From CBFGTV01 sp965652145 (GTDB lineage: Bacteria > Bacillota > Clostridia > Peptostreptococcales > Natronincolaceae): 24,963 nucleotides of DNA. This document shows, one piece after another, positions 7,922 to 15,409 of the stretch. The position numbers and the translations under genes were made by a program. Positions within the stretch are counted from its first letter, which is position 1. Every line of letters starts with the position of its first letter. The stretch lies in assembly GCA_965652145.1 (NCBI GenBank), contig CBFGTV010000051.1:1-24963 (forward strand). Direction: 5' to 3'. The notes beneath the pieces were generated by a model. That model did not search any database and was not told the origin of the DNA. It was given only the letters and a program-made list of their open reading frames with translations.

Positions 7922-8442
7922 GACTGCTTCACCTCAGAAAGCTGGCTTAATATTTCCCTGATGAAATTTCTGGCTGCCTCAAAATCTTCTTCATTGGGAT
8001 GCTTTGCTGCCTCCTGATGCCTTTTTAATCTTTCCTCCGTCATTTGGTGGGGCCCGCTGGCACCGGCTTTTTTAAACATTTCTGTTATTTTAGGATTAAT
8101 TTTTCCCTGGCAGAGAAAATTTCCCAACAGGATATTATCCTTCTCAAGGATTTCAGTAACATTTTTCAGGGTGGCCTGGGCATGCTCTGAATCCGGGTAG
8201 GCACCCAGAGTGCCAAAGGTGGCTACATGTTTATTTTTTAATCCTTCCATAAAGGCCAGCATTTCTTTATTAGGCTTGGCCCGGTCTACCCAGTAGCCCA
8301 AAACTAAAAAATCTGCATCTATTTCTTGACTTACTTCCTTCAAATCATATATTTTAGTTGTATCGGGCATGGCCTTTAATATTTCGTAGGCAATCTTTTT
8401 CGTATTGCCCGTGGCAGAAGAAAACACTATGGCTTTTTTCAT
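7918..8442 (-). CDS. Flavodoxin-like electron carrier
   Basis: This 174-residue protein is a flavodoxin-fold protein. The FMN phosphate-binding loop SSATGNTKK is near the N-terminus, followed by alternating strands and helices including FLVLGYWVD and VATFGTLGAYPDS. It resembles the group of short flavodoxins often annotated Flavodoxin_3. I chose the ATG at 8442 because AAGGAG ends 9 nt upstream; the ATG at 8451 abuts that site and is too close. As first gene of the operon it could give low-potential electrons to the NifH-like protein or act directly on the imported compound. A Fur-box-like sequence lies just upstream of its ribosome binding site. Confidence 0.85.
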   Translation of the reverse strand: MKKAIVFSSATGNTKKIAYEILKAMPDTTKIYDLKEVSQEIDADFLVLGYWVDRAKPNKEMLAFMEGLKNKHVATFGTLGAYPDSEHAQATLKNVTEILEKDNILLGNFLCQGKINPKITEMFKKAGASGPHQMTEERLKRHQEAAKHPNEEDFEAARNFIREILSQLSEVKQS

Positions 8443-8460
8443 TTGAAACATCTCCTTAAA

Positions 8461-8475
8461 TGATAATTTCTATCA
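8461..8475. promoter_or_regulatory. Fur-box-like operator before the haem/nitrogenase-like operon
   Basis: TGATAATTTCTATCA matches the Fur 7-1-7 consensus TGATAATNATTATCA at 12 of 14 defined positions. It sits 3 nt upstream of the ribosome binding site of the flavodoxin gene, where bound repressor would block the operon. Assignment to Fur rather than a paralogue is inference. Confidence 0.55.
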
Positions 8476-8592
8476 AATACTTCACCCATACATCTTATCC
8501 TATTCATTCTACAAACTTTTTTAATATATTTCGATTTTTTATAATTTATTTTTCAGTTTCTTTTTTTTAGAAAATAGCGTATGATATTATTA

Positions 8593-8614
8593 GATAAGAA
8601 TAATTATCATTATT
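8593..8614. promoter_or_regulatory. Second Fur-box-like site, overlapping the AraC gene leader
   Basis: The A/T-rich site around GATAAGAATAATTATCATT contains repeated NAT(A/T)AT-type hexamers. Read on the minus strand it agrees with the 19-bp Fur consensus at 15 of 19 positions, and on the plus strand at 14 of 19. It ends directly before the GGAG of the AraC-type gene, so it could control that gene in response to iron. Confidence 0.5.
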
Positions 8615-8626
8615 GGAGTGTTGATC

Positions 8627-9370
8627 ATGATTACGGATATTTGTTTCCCCAAGCCAAATATCAATGAGATTTATGAGCATTATGAGCTTGAACTCTCCTT
8701 GATTGATAAGGTCGTAAACGGTGAGGTAAAGGAGGCCCTGGGGCTATTTGATGAGTTATTTGATAACAGGCATTTATATGCACTGGATGAAAGGTGTGCT
8801 TTTCGTTCTCAAAAAAACCATTTGATTTCACTGTCGGCTCTACTATGTCATAATGTTATTAAGAAGGGTGTACCGCCCTACACTGCAAAGGCAAAAAACC
8901 AATCCTTTGTTAAGCTCATAGAAAATGCTGGTACCATGGCGACCCTTATGAATTTAGGTAGAATATTAATAAGGGGCTATTGTACACAGGTGACCTCAAG
9001 ATTAACCCGGGCCAGCGATGCCCACATCATTAAAGCCATCAATTATATACATAATAATCTGGGGGAAGACCTGACCCTTGAACGGGTTGCAGAACATGTC
9101 AACCTGAGTCGCTGCTATTTTTGTACGCAATTTAAAAAGGAAACCCGGCTTTCCTTTTCAAATTATTTGGCCCACGCCCGAATTGAAAAAAGTAAGTTTT
9201 TACTTACTCATTCTGATAAATCTATATTAGACATTGCTATTTTACTGGGCTTTAACAGTCAAAACTATTTTACAACCCAGTTTAAGAAGTTTACCGGTAT
9301 GACTCCGAAAAAGTTTAGAATAGCGGGTTCGGCACAAAAAAAAGACCAGGCCCCGGGGCAATTACCCTAG
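8627..9370 (+). CDS. AraC-family transcriptional regulator
   Basis: This 247-residue protein has a C-terminal AraC/XylS DNA-binding domain (about residues 135-235) with two helix-turn-helix motifs: LTLERVAEHVNLSRCYFCTQFK and the hallmark second one, DIAILLGFNSQNYFTTQFKK, ending in GMTPKKFR. The N-terminal part is a short, unrecognised sensor domain. I prefer the ATG at 8627, which has GGAG 8 nt upstream, to the GTG at 8618, which overlaps that site. It is divergent from the haem/nitrogenase-like operon and shares its control region, so it probably regulates that operon. The effector is unknown. Its 3' end is embedded in the terminator hairpin of the convergent perR-dps operon. Confidence 0.88.
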   Translation: MITDICFPKPNINEIYEHYELELSLIDKVVNGEVKEALGLFDELFDNRHLYALDERCAFRSQKNHLISLSALLCHNVIKKGVPPYTAKAKNQSFVKLIENAGTMATLMNLGRILIRGYCTQVTSRLTRASDAHIIKAINYIHNNLGEDLTLERVAEHVNLSRCYFCTQFKKETRLSFSNYLAHARIEKSKFLLTHSDKSILDIAILLGFNSQNYFTTQFKKFTGMTPKKFRIAGSAQKKDQAPGQLP

Positions 9371-9380
9371 GGTCTGGTGC
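9336..9380 (-). terminator. Intrinsic terminator of perR-dps
   Basis: On the minus strand ACCAGACCC pairs with GGGCCTGGT (9 bp including one G-U, arms 9370-9378 and 9345-9353) and is followed by eight T residues (9343-9336). The stem overlaps the stop codon region of the AraC-type gene, and could also stop that transcript, though its plus-strand tail is weak. Confidence 0.8.
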
Positions 9381-9403
9381 TTTATATGAGGGTTTTTATC
9401 TAA

Positions 9404-9874
9404 TTAGCTTAAATAGGCTCTAAACATCCAAAGTGTCTTTTCAAGATTTTCCAAAGCACCTACAAATAGGTCAACAGACACTTGATCGTTGTGTTCATCG
9501 GCTACATTTAAAGCGCCTCTTAATTCACCAATTAATTGTTGGAAATCCTCTTTCAGGGCACTTATAACCGCCTCCCCTGCGATGGCTTCACTTTGAGCTT
9601 CTTTAAGGGTGGCCAATTCTAAATAGTCCTTCATGGTTGCCGCTGGTCTAAAGCCAAGGGTTAAGATTCTTTCTGCAACAGCATCTAATTCCTCGGCTGT
9701 ATGATCATACAGCTCCTCTAGCTTTGAATGTAGTTGGAAGAAACTCTTGCCCTCTACATTCCAATGGTAATTGTGCAGCTTGGTGTATAGTACATGCAGG
9801 TTAGCTAAATACTGATTTAATACCTTTGATACTTCTTCTCTTCCCTTTGCCTCTAATCCAATTTGTACGTTCAT
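9404..9874 (-). CDS. dps: Dps-type ferritin-like DNA/iron protection protein
   Basis: This 156-residue protein is a Dps/MrgA-family mini-ferritin that forms dodecamers, oxidises Fe(II) with peroxide and stores iron. The ferroxidase residues of the family are present: His37 (YHWNVEG), His49, Asp64 and Glu68 in the pattern H-x11-H-x14-D-x3-E. Length is normal for the family. It lies 15 nt downstream of perR and is followed by an intrinsic terminator, so the two form an operon, probably induced by peroxide through the boxes upstream of perR. Confidence 0.93.
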   Translation of the reverse strand: MNVQIGLEAKGREEVSKVLNQYLANLHVLYTKLHNYHWNVEGKSFFQLHSKLEELYDHTAEELDAVAERILTLGFRPAATMKDYLELATLKEAQSEAIAGEAVISALKEDFQQLIGELRGALNVADEHNDQVSVDLFVGALENLEKTLWMFRAYLS

Positions 9875-9889
9875 AATTGTAATTCCTCC

Positions 9890-10321
9890 TTAATTTTTTT
9901 GATTTTTATTTGACAGGCATTCATGACAAATGCCTTTATAATAAACACTTTTTTCACTGATTTTAAAATCCCTTAAAGCTTCAATCTCCTCTGAAATCAT
10001 TGAGACCTTAAAGTCATAGATTTTTCCACACTCATTGCACTTAAAATGCCCGTGGCTGCCAATATCGGCATCATACCTGGCCTCATTTTCTTCAATGGTT
10101 ATGACTCTTGCAACATTGGCCTCAATAAAAAGCTTCAGGGTGTTATATACTGTGGTTTTTGATAGAGTTGGAATTTCCTTCACCAAGGCCCGGTATATTT
10201 CCTCTGCCGTTGGGTGGGAATCCTTTTCAACCAAGTATTCCAGTATTTTAATTCGAGCATAGGATGGCTTGATATGATTCTTTTGTAAATATTCACTTAT
10301 ATTTTCGATTGAAACCCTCAT
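9890..10321 (-). CDS. perR: Peroxide-sensing repressor PerR (Fur family)
   Basis: This 143-residue Fur-family repressor has an N-terminal winged helix (about 1-80, including LSKTTVYNTLKLF) and a C-terminal metal-binding dimer domain. The regulatory metal site of PerR is intact by analogy with Bacillus subtilis: His36, Asp84, His90, His92 and Asp103. Asp rather than Glu at the last position favours PerR over Fur. Two CxxC motifs (Cys95/98 and Cys132/135) form the structural zinc site. In the family, Fe-catalysed oxidation of the histidines releases DNA. It heads the operon with dps, and tandem PerR-like boxes upstream suggest autoregulation. Confidence 0.9.
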   Translation of the reverse strand: MRVSIENISEYLQKNHIKPSYARIKILEYLVEKDSHPTAEEIYRALVKEIPTLSKTTVYNTLKLFIEANVARVITIEENEARYDADIGSHGHFKCNECGKIYDFKVSMISEEIEALRDFKISEKSVYYKGICHECLSNKNQKN

Positions 10322-10346
10322 GCCATCAGCTCCTATGACAATAATT

Positions 10347-10397
10347 TTTGTAATTGATTCAAATTTGTAATTGATTTAAATTTGCAATCATTACAAT
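10347..10397. promoter_or_regulatory. Three tandem 17-bp PerR-like boxes
   Basis: Three head-to-tail units of 17 bp follow each other exactly: TTTGTAATTGATTCAAA (10347-10363), TTTGTAATTGATTTAAA (10364-10380) and TTTGCAATCATTACAAT (10381-10397). Each contains an imperfect 7-1-7 palindrome of the PerR/Fur type (compare TTATAATNATTATAA). They lie 26-76 bp upstream of perR, in its promoter region. Confidence 0.65.
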
Positions 10398-10502
10398 TTA
10401 TATCTGTTTTATATATACCTTTGCATTTGAACCTTAAACATATTATTTGAAATTTTTTTGTTTTTATTTGATTTATTTAAATTAATGAGATTTCTTAACT
10501 AT

Positions 10503-10547
10503 AAAAAAGCCCCTCTCTTTTAGTATCAGACTTTAAAAGAGAGGAGC
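10503..10547 (-). terminator. Intrinsic terminator of the acetyltransferase gene
   Basis: On the minus strand CCTCTCTTTTA pairs with TAAAAGAGAGG, followed by GGCTTTTTTAT. It starts a few bases after the stop codon of the acetyltransferase gene. Confidence 0.85.
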
Positions 10548-10555
10548 AATATCTA

Positions 10556-11194
10556 TTAGTATAAATACTTTTCTGGTTCATTTAACAAACACTGTAATGT
10601 TTCAAAATACTGTCCTACATGGGCACCATCTGCCAGAGCATGATGGGCCTGAAGGGAAAAGGGAAGCTTGATTATTCCGTTTTCTTCAAAATATTTTCCC
10701 CAGGTAATTCGAGGTACGCTATCGGTTGGCTTCATATGAATGGGGTGAGTAACACTGGTAAAGGACACCCATGGCAAGCTGGTGATATAAAGTACATCAT
10801 CTTCCAAGGGTCGGTCTTCAATATTAATACATCCCTTCGCTGCTTCTATGGCATTTGCAGTATTTTCTTTAAATACCGCAAATGCCTCAGTATATCTTGA
10901 GGAACAAAAGCTAAAGACACCATGGTCAGTCATCATAGTAAAGGCCGGATGAACCCGTTCATGCTCAATTACCGTTTTTTCTTTAATTCTATAGCGCAGC
11001 ACCTCTACAGAATTGGCGGCCTTTGTGGCAACATAGAGCAATGAGATGAAAAAAGGCCTTTTTTCGGTTTTTATATATTGAAGAAACCTGCTTATGTCTA
11101 CATTGGTACAAACATTGAAATGCGGGTAATCTAGCTGGCTGAAATATTCAAAATGCTGCTTTCTGTTCCACTTGTTTATATCGATAATTCTCAT
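10556..11194 (-). CDS. CatA-like (chloramphenicol acetyltransferase family) O-acetyltransferase
   Basis: This 212-residue protein has the length and motifs of the trimeric CatA family. The catalytic motif HHALADG (His184-His185...Asp189) and the conserved segment PWVSFTS (141-147), which supplies an active-site Ser in CAT, are both present, as is the N-terminal FNVCTNVDIS-type strand. Such enzymes transfer acetyl from acetyl-CoA to a hydroxyl of a small molecule. Many chromosomal clostridial homologues have no proven activity on chloramphenicol, so resistance is not implied. It stands alone, with GGGGGAT before the ATG and its own terminator. Confidence 0.85.
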   Translation of the reverse strand: MRIIDINKWNRKQHFEYFSQLDYPHFNVCTNVDISRFLQYIKTEKRPFFISLLYVATKAANSVEVLRYRIKEKTVIEHERVHPAFTMMTDHGVFSFCSSRYTEAFAVFKENTANAIEAAKGCINIEDRPLEDDVLYITSLPWVSFTSVTHPIHMKPTDSVPRITWGKYFEENGIIKLPFSLQAHHALADGAHVGQYFETLQCLLNEPEKYLY

Positions 11195-11402
11195 TGGTAT
11201 CCCCCTGATGATCTAGATTTTTACAATTCCTATTATATCAGAAGGGGAAAGGGAAACTCAATTCTATCAAGTATTTATTTCATTATCTCTTATACAGAGA
11301 ATTGCCTTGTTCTTTAATGGTTTTCCTTATAAACCATTGAAGTTTAACTTTATTGGTTAGATCCCCGAAGCTTATTTTGTTATTTATCAACTGCCATGCC
11401 CA
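11195..11402. other. Spacer with an inverted repeat downstream of dgoD
   Basis: The only clear structure is AATGGTTT/AAACCATT (arms 11316-11323 and 11331-11338, 7-nt loop, extendable by a G-U and an A-T pair). No T-run follows on either strand, so it may slow or process the dgoD transcript rather than act as a standard terminator. Confidence 0.45.
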
Positions 11403-12548
11403 CTACCATTCTGCAATGGTACCATCATAGTTCTTCCATTTGGGGTTGGTCCACACCAGGCCCTCTAACGCTATCTTTTCTACAAATTCTTCATCGATGT
11501 CAATACCCAGGCCTGGCTTTGTAGGAATCTTGACATAACCATCCTTGTATTGAAAAATCTCTTTATTCTTGATGAAGTCTAAAAGATCAAAGCCCTTGTT
11601 GTAGTGTATGCCCAGGCTTTGCTCCTGAATAAATACATTGGGAGTACATACATCCATCTGCAGGGTTGCTGCCAAGGCAATAGGTCCGTAGGGAGCATGG
11701 GGGGCTACTGCCACATCGAAGGCCTCAGCCATGGCGGCTATTTTTCGCCCTTCTAATATTCCTCCTGTCAAGGCCAGATCAGGCTGAATGATATCGATTA
11801 CGCCATCCTTTAAAATATTTTTAAATTCCCATCGAGTATAGAGCCTTTCTCCTGTTGCTAGAGGAGTGGATGTATACTTGGCCACCTCCCGGAAGGCTTC
11901 TTCATTTTCTGGTAGCACCACCTCTTCCAGGAACATTAGCTTATAGGGCTCCAGCTCCTTGGCCAATACCTTGGCCATGGCCTTATGTACCCTTCCATGG
12001 AAATCTACCCCTATATTTAAATCATAGCCTACAGCCTCTCTAATAGATGCTACTCGCTCAACAACGGCCTGTATTTTTTTAAAGGAATCGATATAATGCA
12101 GCTCCTCTGTGGCATTCATTTTAATTGCCTGAAAGCCCCTGTTTTTTCTGTCTAAGGCCTCCTTTACCACCTCAGCGGGTCGGTCTCCGCCAATCCATGA
12201 ATAGACCATGATTCGATCCCGGGCAGCCCCTCCTAAAAATTCGTAAACAGGTATATTGTAGAATTTCCCCTTAATATCCCATAGGGCCATTTCAATTCCT
12301 GAAAGGACTGTCATGTGAATGGGGCCGCCCCTAAAGAAGGAACGATACAGCTCCTGCCATAAGCGCTCTATCTCAAAGGGATTTCTTCCAATCAAGGTAT
12401 TGCCCATTTCGTAGGCCCCGGCCACAACGGTTTCTGTCTTGGTTCCTGAGATCATCTCGCCCCATCCGTCTATACCTTCATCTGTACTAATTTTAATAAA
12501 AATCCACCTAGGCTTGATTTTATATACCTTTATTCCTGTAATCTTCAT
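11403..12548 (-). CDS. dgoD: DgoD-like sugar-acid dehydratase (enolase superfamily)
   Basis: This 381-residue protein matches Escherichia coli D-galactonate dehydratase closely from end to end as I recall it: MKIT...PRW at the start, YSWIGGDRPA (116-125), DFHGRVH (182-188), EQSLGIHYNKG, and a C-terminal AEW. Metal ligands Asp182, Glu208 and Glu234 and catalytic His184 and His284 of the mandelate-racemase group are present. The family removes water from an aldonate to give a 2-keto-3-deoxy acid. It is the last gene of an operon with a PTS and an aldolase but no kinase, so the real substrate may be a 6-phosphorylated aldonate. That would be a departure from E. coli DgoD and remains inference. 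Confidence 0.85.
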   Translation of the reverse strand: MKITGIKVYKIKPRWIFIKISTDEGIDGWGEMISGTKTETVVAGAYEMGNTLIGRNPFEIERLWQELYRSFFRGGPIHMTVLSGIEMALWDIKGKFYNIPVYEFLGGAARDRIMVYSWIGGDRPAEVVKEALDRKNRGFQAIKMNATEELHYIDSFKKIQAVVERVASIREAVGYDLNIGVDFHGRVHKAMAKVLAKELEPYKLMFLEEVVLPENEEAFREVAKYTSTPLATGERLYTRWEFKNILKDGVIDIIQPDLALTGGILEGRKIAAMAEAFDVAVAPHAPYGPIALAATLQMDVCTPNVFIQEQSLGIHYNKGFDLLDFIKNKEIFQYKDGYVKIPTKPGLGIDIDEEFVEKIALEGLVWTNPKWKNYDGTIAEW

Positions 12549-12561
12549 TTCTATCGTCCCC

Positions 12562-13917
12562 CTATTCTGCTGAAATTACTGCTGCCTGCTTTTTCTTCCT
12601 CTTGCCCTCGATATATACCCATACCCCTATAAAGGCAAGGAAAAAGACCGGTACGGTGATAATTAAATTACCTGTAAATACTTTATACACGATGAAGCTT
12701 AAGGTTAAGCTGGTGGCTGCAAAGGATGAAATCATTGCTCCTGCTGCCATAGATAAATCAATTCCCGATGCCTTGGCCAAATCAGTCAATACCGGTGCTG
12801 TATTGGTTCCTGCCAAAAGAATAGCACCTGTACAAACCAAGCCAATTATAATATTTTTTAGAAGGTTTCCTTGGGTTAGAGCCACCACCATAGCCACCCG
12901 GAAGGGCACCACCGCCAGGTCAGCAAAGGGGAGCACGCGATTTCCCGGAAGAATAACAGCCAACGCTATGGTGAGGGGAATCACAATCAGGGATGTGGTA
13001 ATCACATCGGGGTTCCCCACCACAACGGCTGCATCTAAACCGATCAGAAACTTTCTTCCCTTAAACTTATCCTTGGTAAATTTCTTTGCAGCTTCTGATA
13101 TAGGCATCAAGCCCTCCATAAAAAGGGAGGTCATTTTGGGGATTAGTACCATTACCGCCGCCATATTAACTGCCACATTCAAAATCTTAGTAATATCATA
13201 TTTTGCCAGGGCTCCTATAACACCGCCCAGCAGCATTCCTGTAATCATGGGTTCACCAAAGAAGCCCAGATATTTTTTGGCATCCTTCACTGTAAAATTC
13301 ACTTTATTTATTCCAGGTATTTTATCCAGCAGCATATTCAAAGGTGCTGCAATGACCATAGAAGAAAGGGCAGAGACCGTTGGAAGGGAGACCCCGGGAA
13401 GTCCGAAGAAATCGCTGACAAGGTCCTCTGTCCAGTCTGACATTTTAAAGGTGACAATGGCCATGGTCAGGGTGGCTGCGATGCCTAGGGGAACACTTTT
13501 AGTGACATAATAAGTCATGATTCCTACAATGGCCATATGGTGATAATTCCAAATATCTACATCAAGGGTATTGGTTTTCTTTAATATCAGCATGACGATG
13601 TTTGTAGCCAGAATACCAAAGATTAAAATTGGAATAATGGGTGACGACCAGGTTACTGCCGCAATGGCCCCCCATCCCACATCTAAAATATCCAGCTTAA
13701 TACCGAAATTCTCTACCATTCCCTGGGCAGCAGGGCCGAGGTTTGAGGAGAGTAGGTTAATAACCAACCGAATTCCGGCAAAGCCAATCCCCACTGTCAT
13801 ACCAGATCGAAAGGCTCTTGCAGGCTTTACTCTAAAAATAAGTCCGATGGCAAAGATAATGATTGGAAGCATAACCGTTGGTCCGGCATTGAGTAAAATG
13901 TTAAACGCATTATACAT
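12562..13917 (-). CDS. PTS EIIC membrane component, galactitol family
   Basis: This 451-residue, highly hydrophobic protein has about ten to twelve membrane segments and looks like GatC/SgcC-type EIIC. Recognisable stretches are FNILLNAGPTVMLPIIIFAIGLIFRVKP at the start (in parts), the VGWGAIAAVTWSSPIIP segment near residue 80 and GxEGLMPISEAAKKF around 270. It transports the substrate while EIIB phosphorylates it. GGGAGG precedes the ATG. The galactitol EIIC family also serves sugar acids and other polyols, so the name does not define the substrate; the aldolase and dehydratase in the operon point to an aldonate. Confidence 0.88.
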   Translation of the reverse strand: MYNAFNILLNAGPTVMLPIIIFAIGLIFRVKPARAFRSGMTVGIGFAGIRLVINLLSSNLGPAAQGMVENFGIKLDILDVGWGAIAAVTWSSPIIPILIFGILATNIVMLILKKTNTLDVDIWNYHHMAIVGIMTYYVTKSVPLGIAATLTMAIVTFKMSDWTEDLVSDFFGLPGVSLPTVSALSSMVIAAPLNMLLDKIPGINKVNFTVKDAKKYLGFFGEPMITGMLLGGVIGALAKYDITKILNVAVNMAAVMVLIPKMTSLFMEGLMPISEAAKKFTKDKFKGRKFLIGLDAAVVVGNPDVITTSLIVIPLTIALAVILPGNRVLPFADLAVVPFRVAMVVALTQGNLLKNIIIGLVCTGAILLAGTNTAPVLTDLAKASGIDLSMAAGAMISSFAATSLTLSFIVYKVFTGNLIITVPVFFLAFIGVWVYIEGKRKKKQAAVISAE

Positions 13918-13950
13918 TTATAACCCTCCCATAATAAATTAATTGTTCAT

Positions 13951-14232
13951 TTATTTTAAATGTCCTATAATTTCTTCCAAAACAGACTCTTCCTCAAAGC
14001 CCGTTAAAAGGGCAATGGCGCCTACCACCGGGATACTAACCTCAGAACCTTCAAATTTCCCAGTGGTAACAAGCAGATCAAAATCTGCCACCTTAGAGGG
14101 AACTTCCATCAGCTTACATTGAGTAACCGACACATTGATACCGTTATCTTCACAGGCTTCTTTTATTTTACTGGCCACTACTGTTGAGGTTGCAATACCA
14201 TTTCCACACGCAACTAGTACTCTTTTCATCAT
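13951..14232 (-). CDS. PTS EIIB component, galactitol type
   Basis: This 93-residue protein is a lactose/galactitol-type EIIB. The phosphorylated cysteine is Cys9 in VACGNGIATST, the P-loop-like motif of the family. It passes phosphate from EIIA (encoded just upstream) to the sugar bound by EIIC (encoded just downstream). AGGAGG lies before two successive ATG codons, and either may be used. Confidence 0.92.
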   Translation of the reverse strand: MMKRVLVACGNGIATSTVVASKIKEACEDNGINVSVTQCKLMEVPSKVADFDLLVTTGKFEGSEVSIPVVGAIALLTGFEEESVLEEIIGHLK

Positions 14233-14263
14233 TTACGCCTCCTAGAATTTAGTTTCCGCTACG

Positions 14264-14731
14264 TTATAGCAAATAAGGTTTTAGCTTTTCCATTACTTCT
14301 TCGCTGCTTGCTGCTTTACAAATCCCTTTTAAAACTTCTTGATCCTTAACAAGGTTAATAATTTTTTGTAGCATATTTAAATGCCCATGGGGCTGATCCA
14401 GGGCCAGCATCATAATAATATGGACTTCCAGCTCCCGTTCTGGATCATCCATTGAACGAAAAATGACCGGCTCCTTAAGAATGCCTATGGCAATGGCTGC
14501 CCTGTTAACCAGCTTATAATCACAGTGGGGTATGGCAATTTTGATATCTACCGACGGAAGCCCGGTGGGATAGTTCATTTCCCTTTCTACAATAGCTTCT
14601 TGATAAGACTCCTTTACATACCCCCCTTGATAAAGCTTGTCAGATAAAAATCTTAAGGCTTCAAGATTTTCACTAAAGGTTAAGTCTCTAAAAATTAAAT
14701 CCTTTTCAAAATACAATTCTGTGCCCATCAT
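14264..14731 (-). CDS. PTS EIIA component, fructose/mannitol (Ntr-like) type
   Basis: This 155-residue protein is an EIIA of the fructose/mannitol/galactitol group. The phospho-accepting histidine is His69 in IAIPHCD, and the preceding GLPSVDIKIAIPH is typical of GatA. It receives phosphate from HPr and gives it to EIIB. It lies 9 nt after the aldolase gene and shortly before the EIIB gene. Confidence 0.92.
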   Translation of the reverse strand: MMGTELYFEKDLIFRDLTFSENLEALRFLSDKLYQGGYVKESYQEAIVEREMNYPTGLPSVDIKIAIPHCDYKLVNRAAIAIGILKEPVIFRSMDDPERELEVHIIMMLALDQPHGHLNMLQKIINLVKDQEVLKGICKAASSEEVMEKLKPYLL

Positions 14732-14740
14732 TTTTGCCTC

Positions 14741-15358
14741 CTAGCCTATTTCTGCTTCAAATGCTTTGAGAGACCCCCTTAACCCCTTCAGGTTCCCATT
14801 GATTATGTCCTCTCTATTGAAGATTCCCGAACCAATTCCCAGGTAATCTGCCCCAAGATTTAAAAATTCTTTTGCATTGTTCTTTGTGATTCCTCCCACA
14901 GCCATGAGGGGAATGTTACCAAGGGGTGCCTTCACATCCTTAAAAAACCTAGCACCGCAGCTAATCGCCGGAAATACCTTTACAATGTCTGCCCCTGCCT
15001 CCAAGCCTTGGTATATTTCTGTGGGAGTCATGGCCCCTGATACAGAAATTACTGAATTGGCCTTGCACAGATTTATTACCGCCTTGGGCAGCACAATGGG
15101 AGATAAAATAAATCTAGCTCCTGCCTGAATAGCCGCCTCTGCCTGCTGCAGGGTATTGACTGTGCCTGCCCCAATTAAGATTTGGTCTTTAAATTCTCTT
15201 TGAAAGGTTTCAATCATTTCCAGGGCCCCGGGGGTATTCATGGTGATTTCTACTGCTTTAATGGTACTTTCTGTCAAAATCTCTATTACATTTCTAATCT
15301 GCCTTTTTTCGTATCCACGCAAAATAATAGTGATCTTAGGAAAGGCTGCTGCATTCAT
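14741..15358 (-). CDS. KDPG/KDPGal aldolase
   Basis: This 205-residue class I aldolase splits 2-keto-3-deoxy-6-phospho-gluconate or -galactonate into pyruvate and glyceraldehyde 3-phosphate. Family residues are visible: Arg14, Glu37 in VEITMN, GAGTV (63-67), FILSP (83-87) and the Schiff-base Lys127 in IVKVFP. It is the first gene after the sigma-54-type promoter and has a strong AAGGAGG. Whether it is Eda-like (gluco) or DgoA-like (galacto) cannot be told by eye; the DgoD-like partner favours the galacto form. Confidence 0.9.
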   Translation of the reverse strand: MNAAAFPKITIILRGYEKRQIRNVIEILTESTIKAVEITMNTPGALEMIETFQREFKDQILIGAGTVNTLQQAEAAIQAGARFILSPIVLPKAVINLCKANSVISVSGAMTPTEIYQGLEAGADIVKVFPAISCGARFFKDVKAPLGNIPLMAVGGITKNNAKEFLNLGADYLGIGSGIFNREDIINGNLKGLRGSLKAFEAEIG

Positions 15359-15392
15359 CTACTCACCTCCTTAATCTCACTATTATCCTTGA

Positions 15393-15407
15393 GCAAATAT
15401 TGTGCCA
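15393..15407 (-). promoter_or_regulatory. Sigma-54 (-24/-12) promoter of the aldolase-PTS-dehydratase operon
   Basis: On the minus strand CTGGCACAATATTTGCT matches the sigma-54 consensus (TGGCAC...TTGC) with the correct spacing of 12 nt between the -24 G and the -12 C. Transcription would start near 15381, about 23 nt before the aldolase ATG. It begins 3 nt after the stop codon of the sigma-54 activator gene. Confidence 0.88.
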
Positions 15408-15409
15408 GA

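Noticed and set aside
10347..10397. CRISPR-like array
   Set aside because: The units are directly adjacent with no spacers, are only 17 bp and fit PerR/Fur-type operators before perR.
10556..11194. Chloramphenicol resistance gene on a mobile element
   Set aside because: The CatA-like motifs are present, but no transposase, integrase or repeats flank it, and chromosomal homologues often have other or unknown substrates.
11316..11338. Inverted repeat after dgoD as a standard terminator
   Set aside because: The stem is good but AT-rich and no T-run follows on either strand, so I list it only as an inverted repeat.
12602..13510. Long plus-strand frame opposite the PTS EIIC gene
   Set aside because: It is antisense to a clear membrane transporter and its Arg/Thr/Ile-rich translation is typical of the shadow of a hydrophobic gene.
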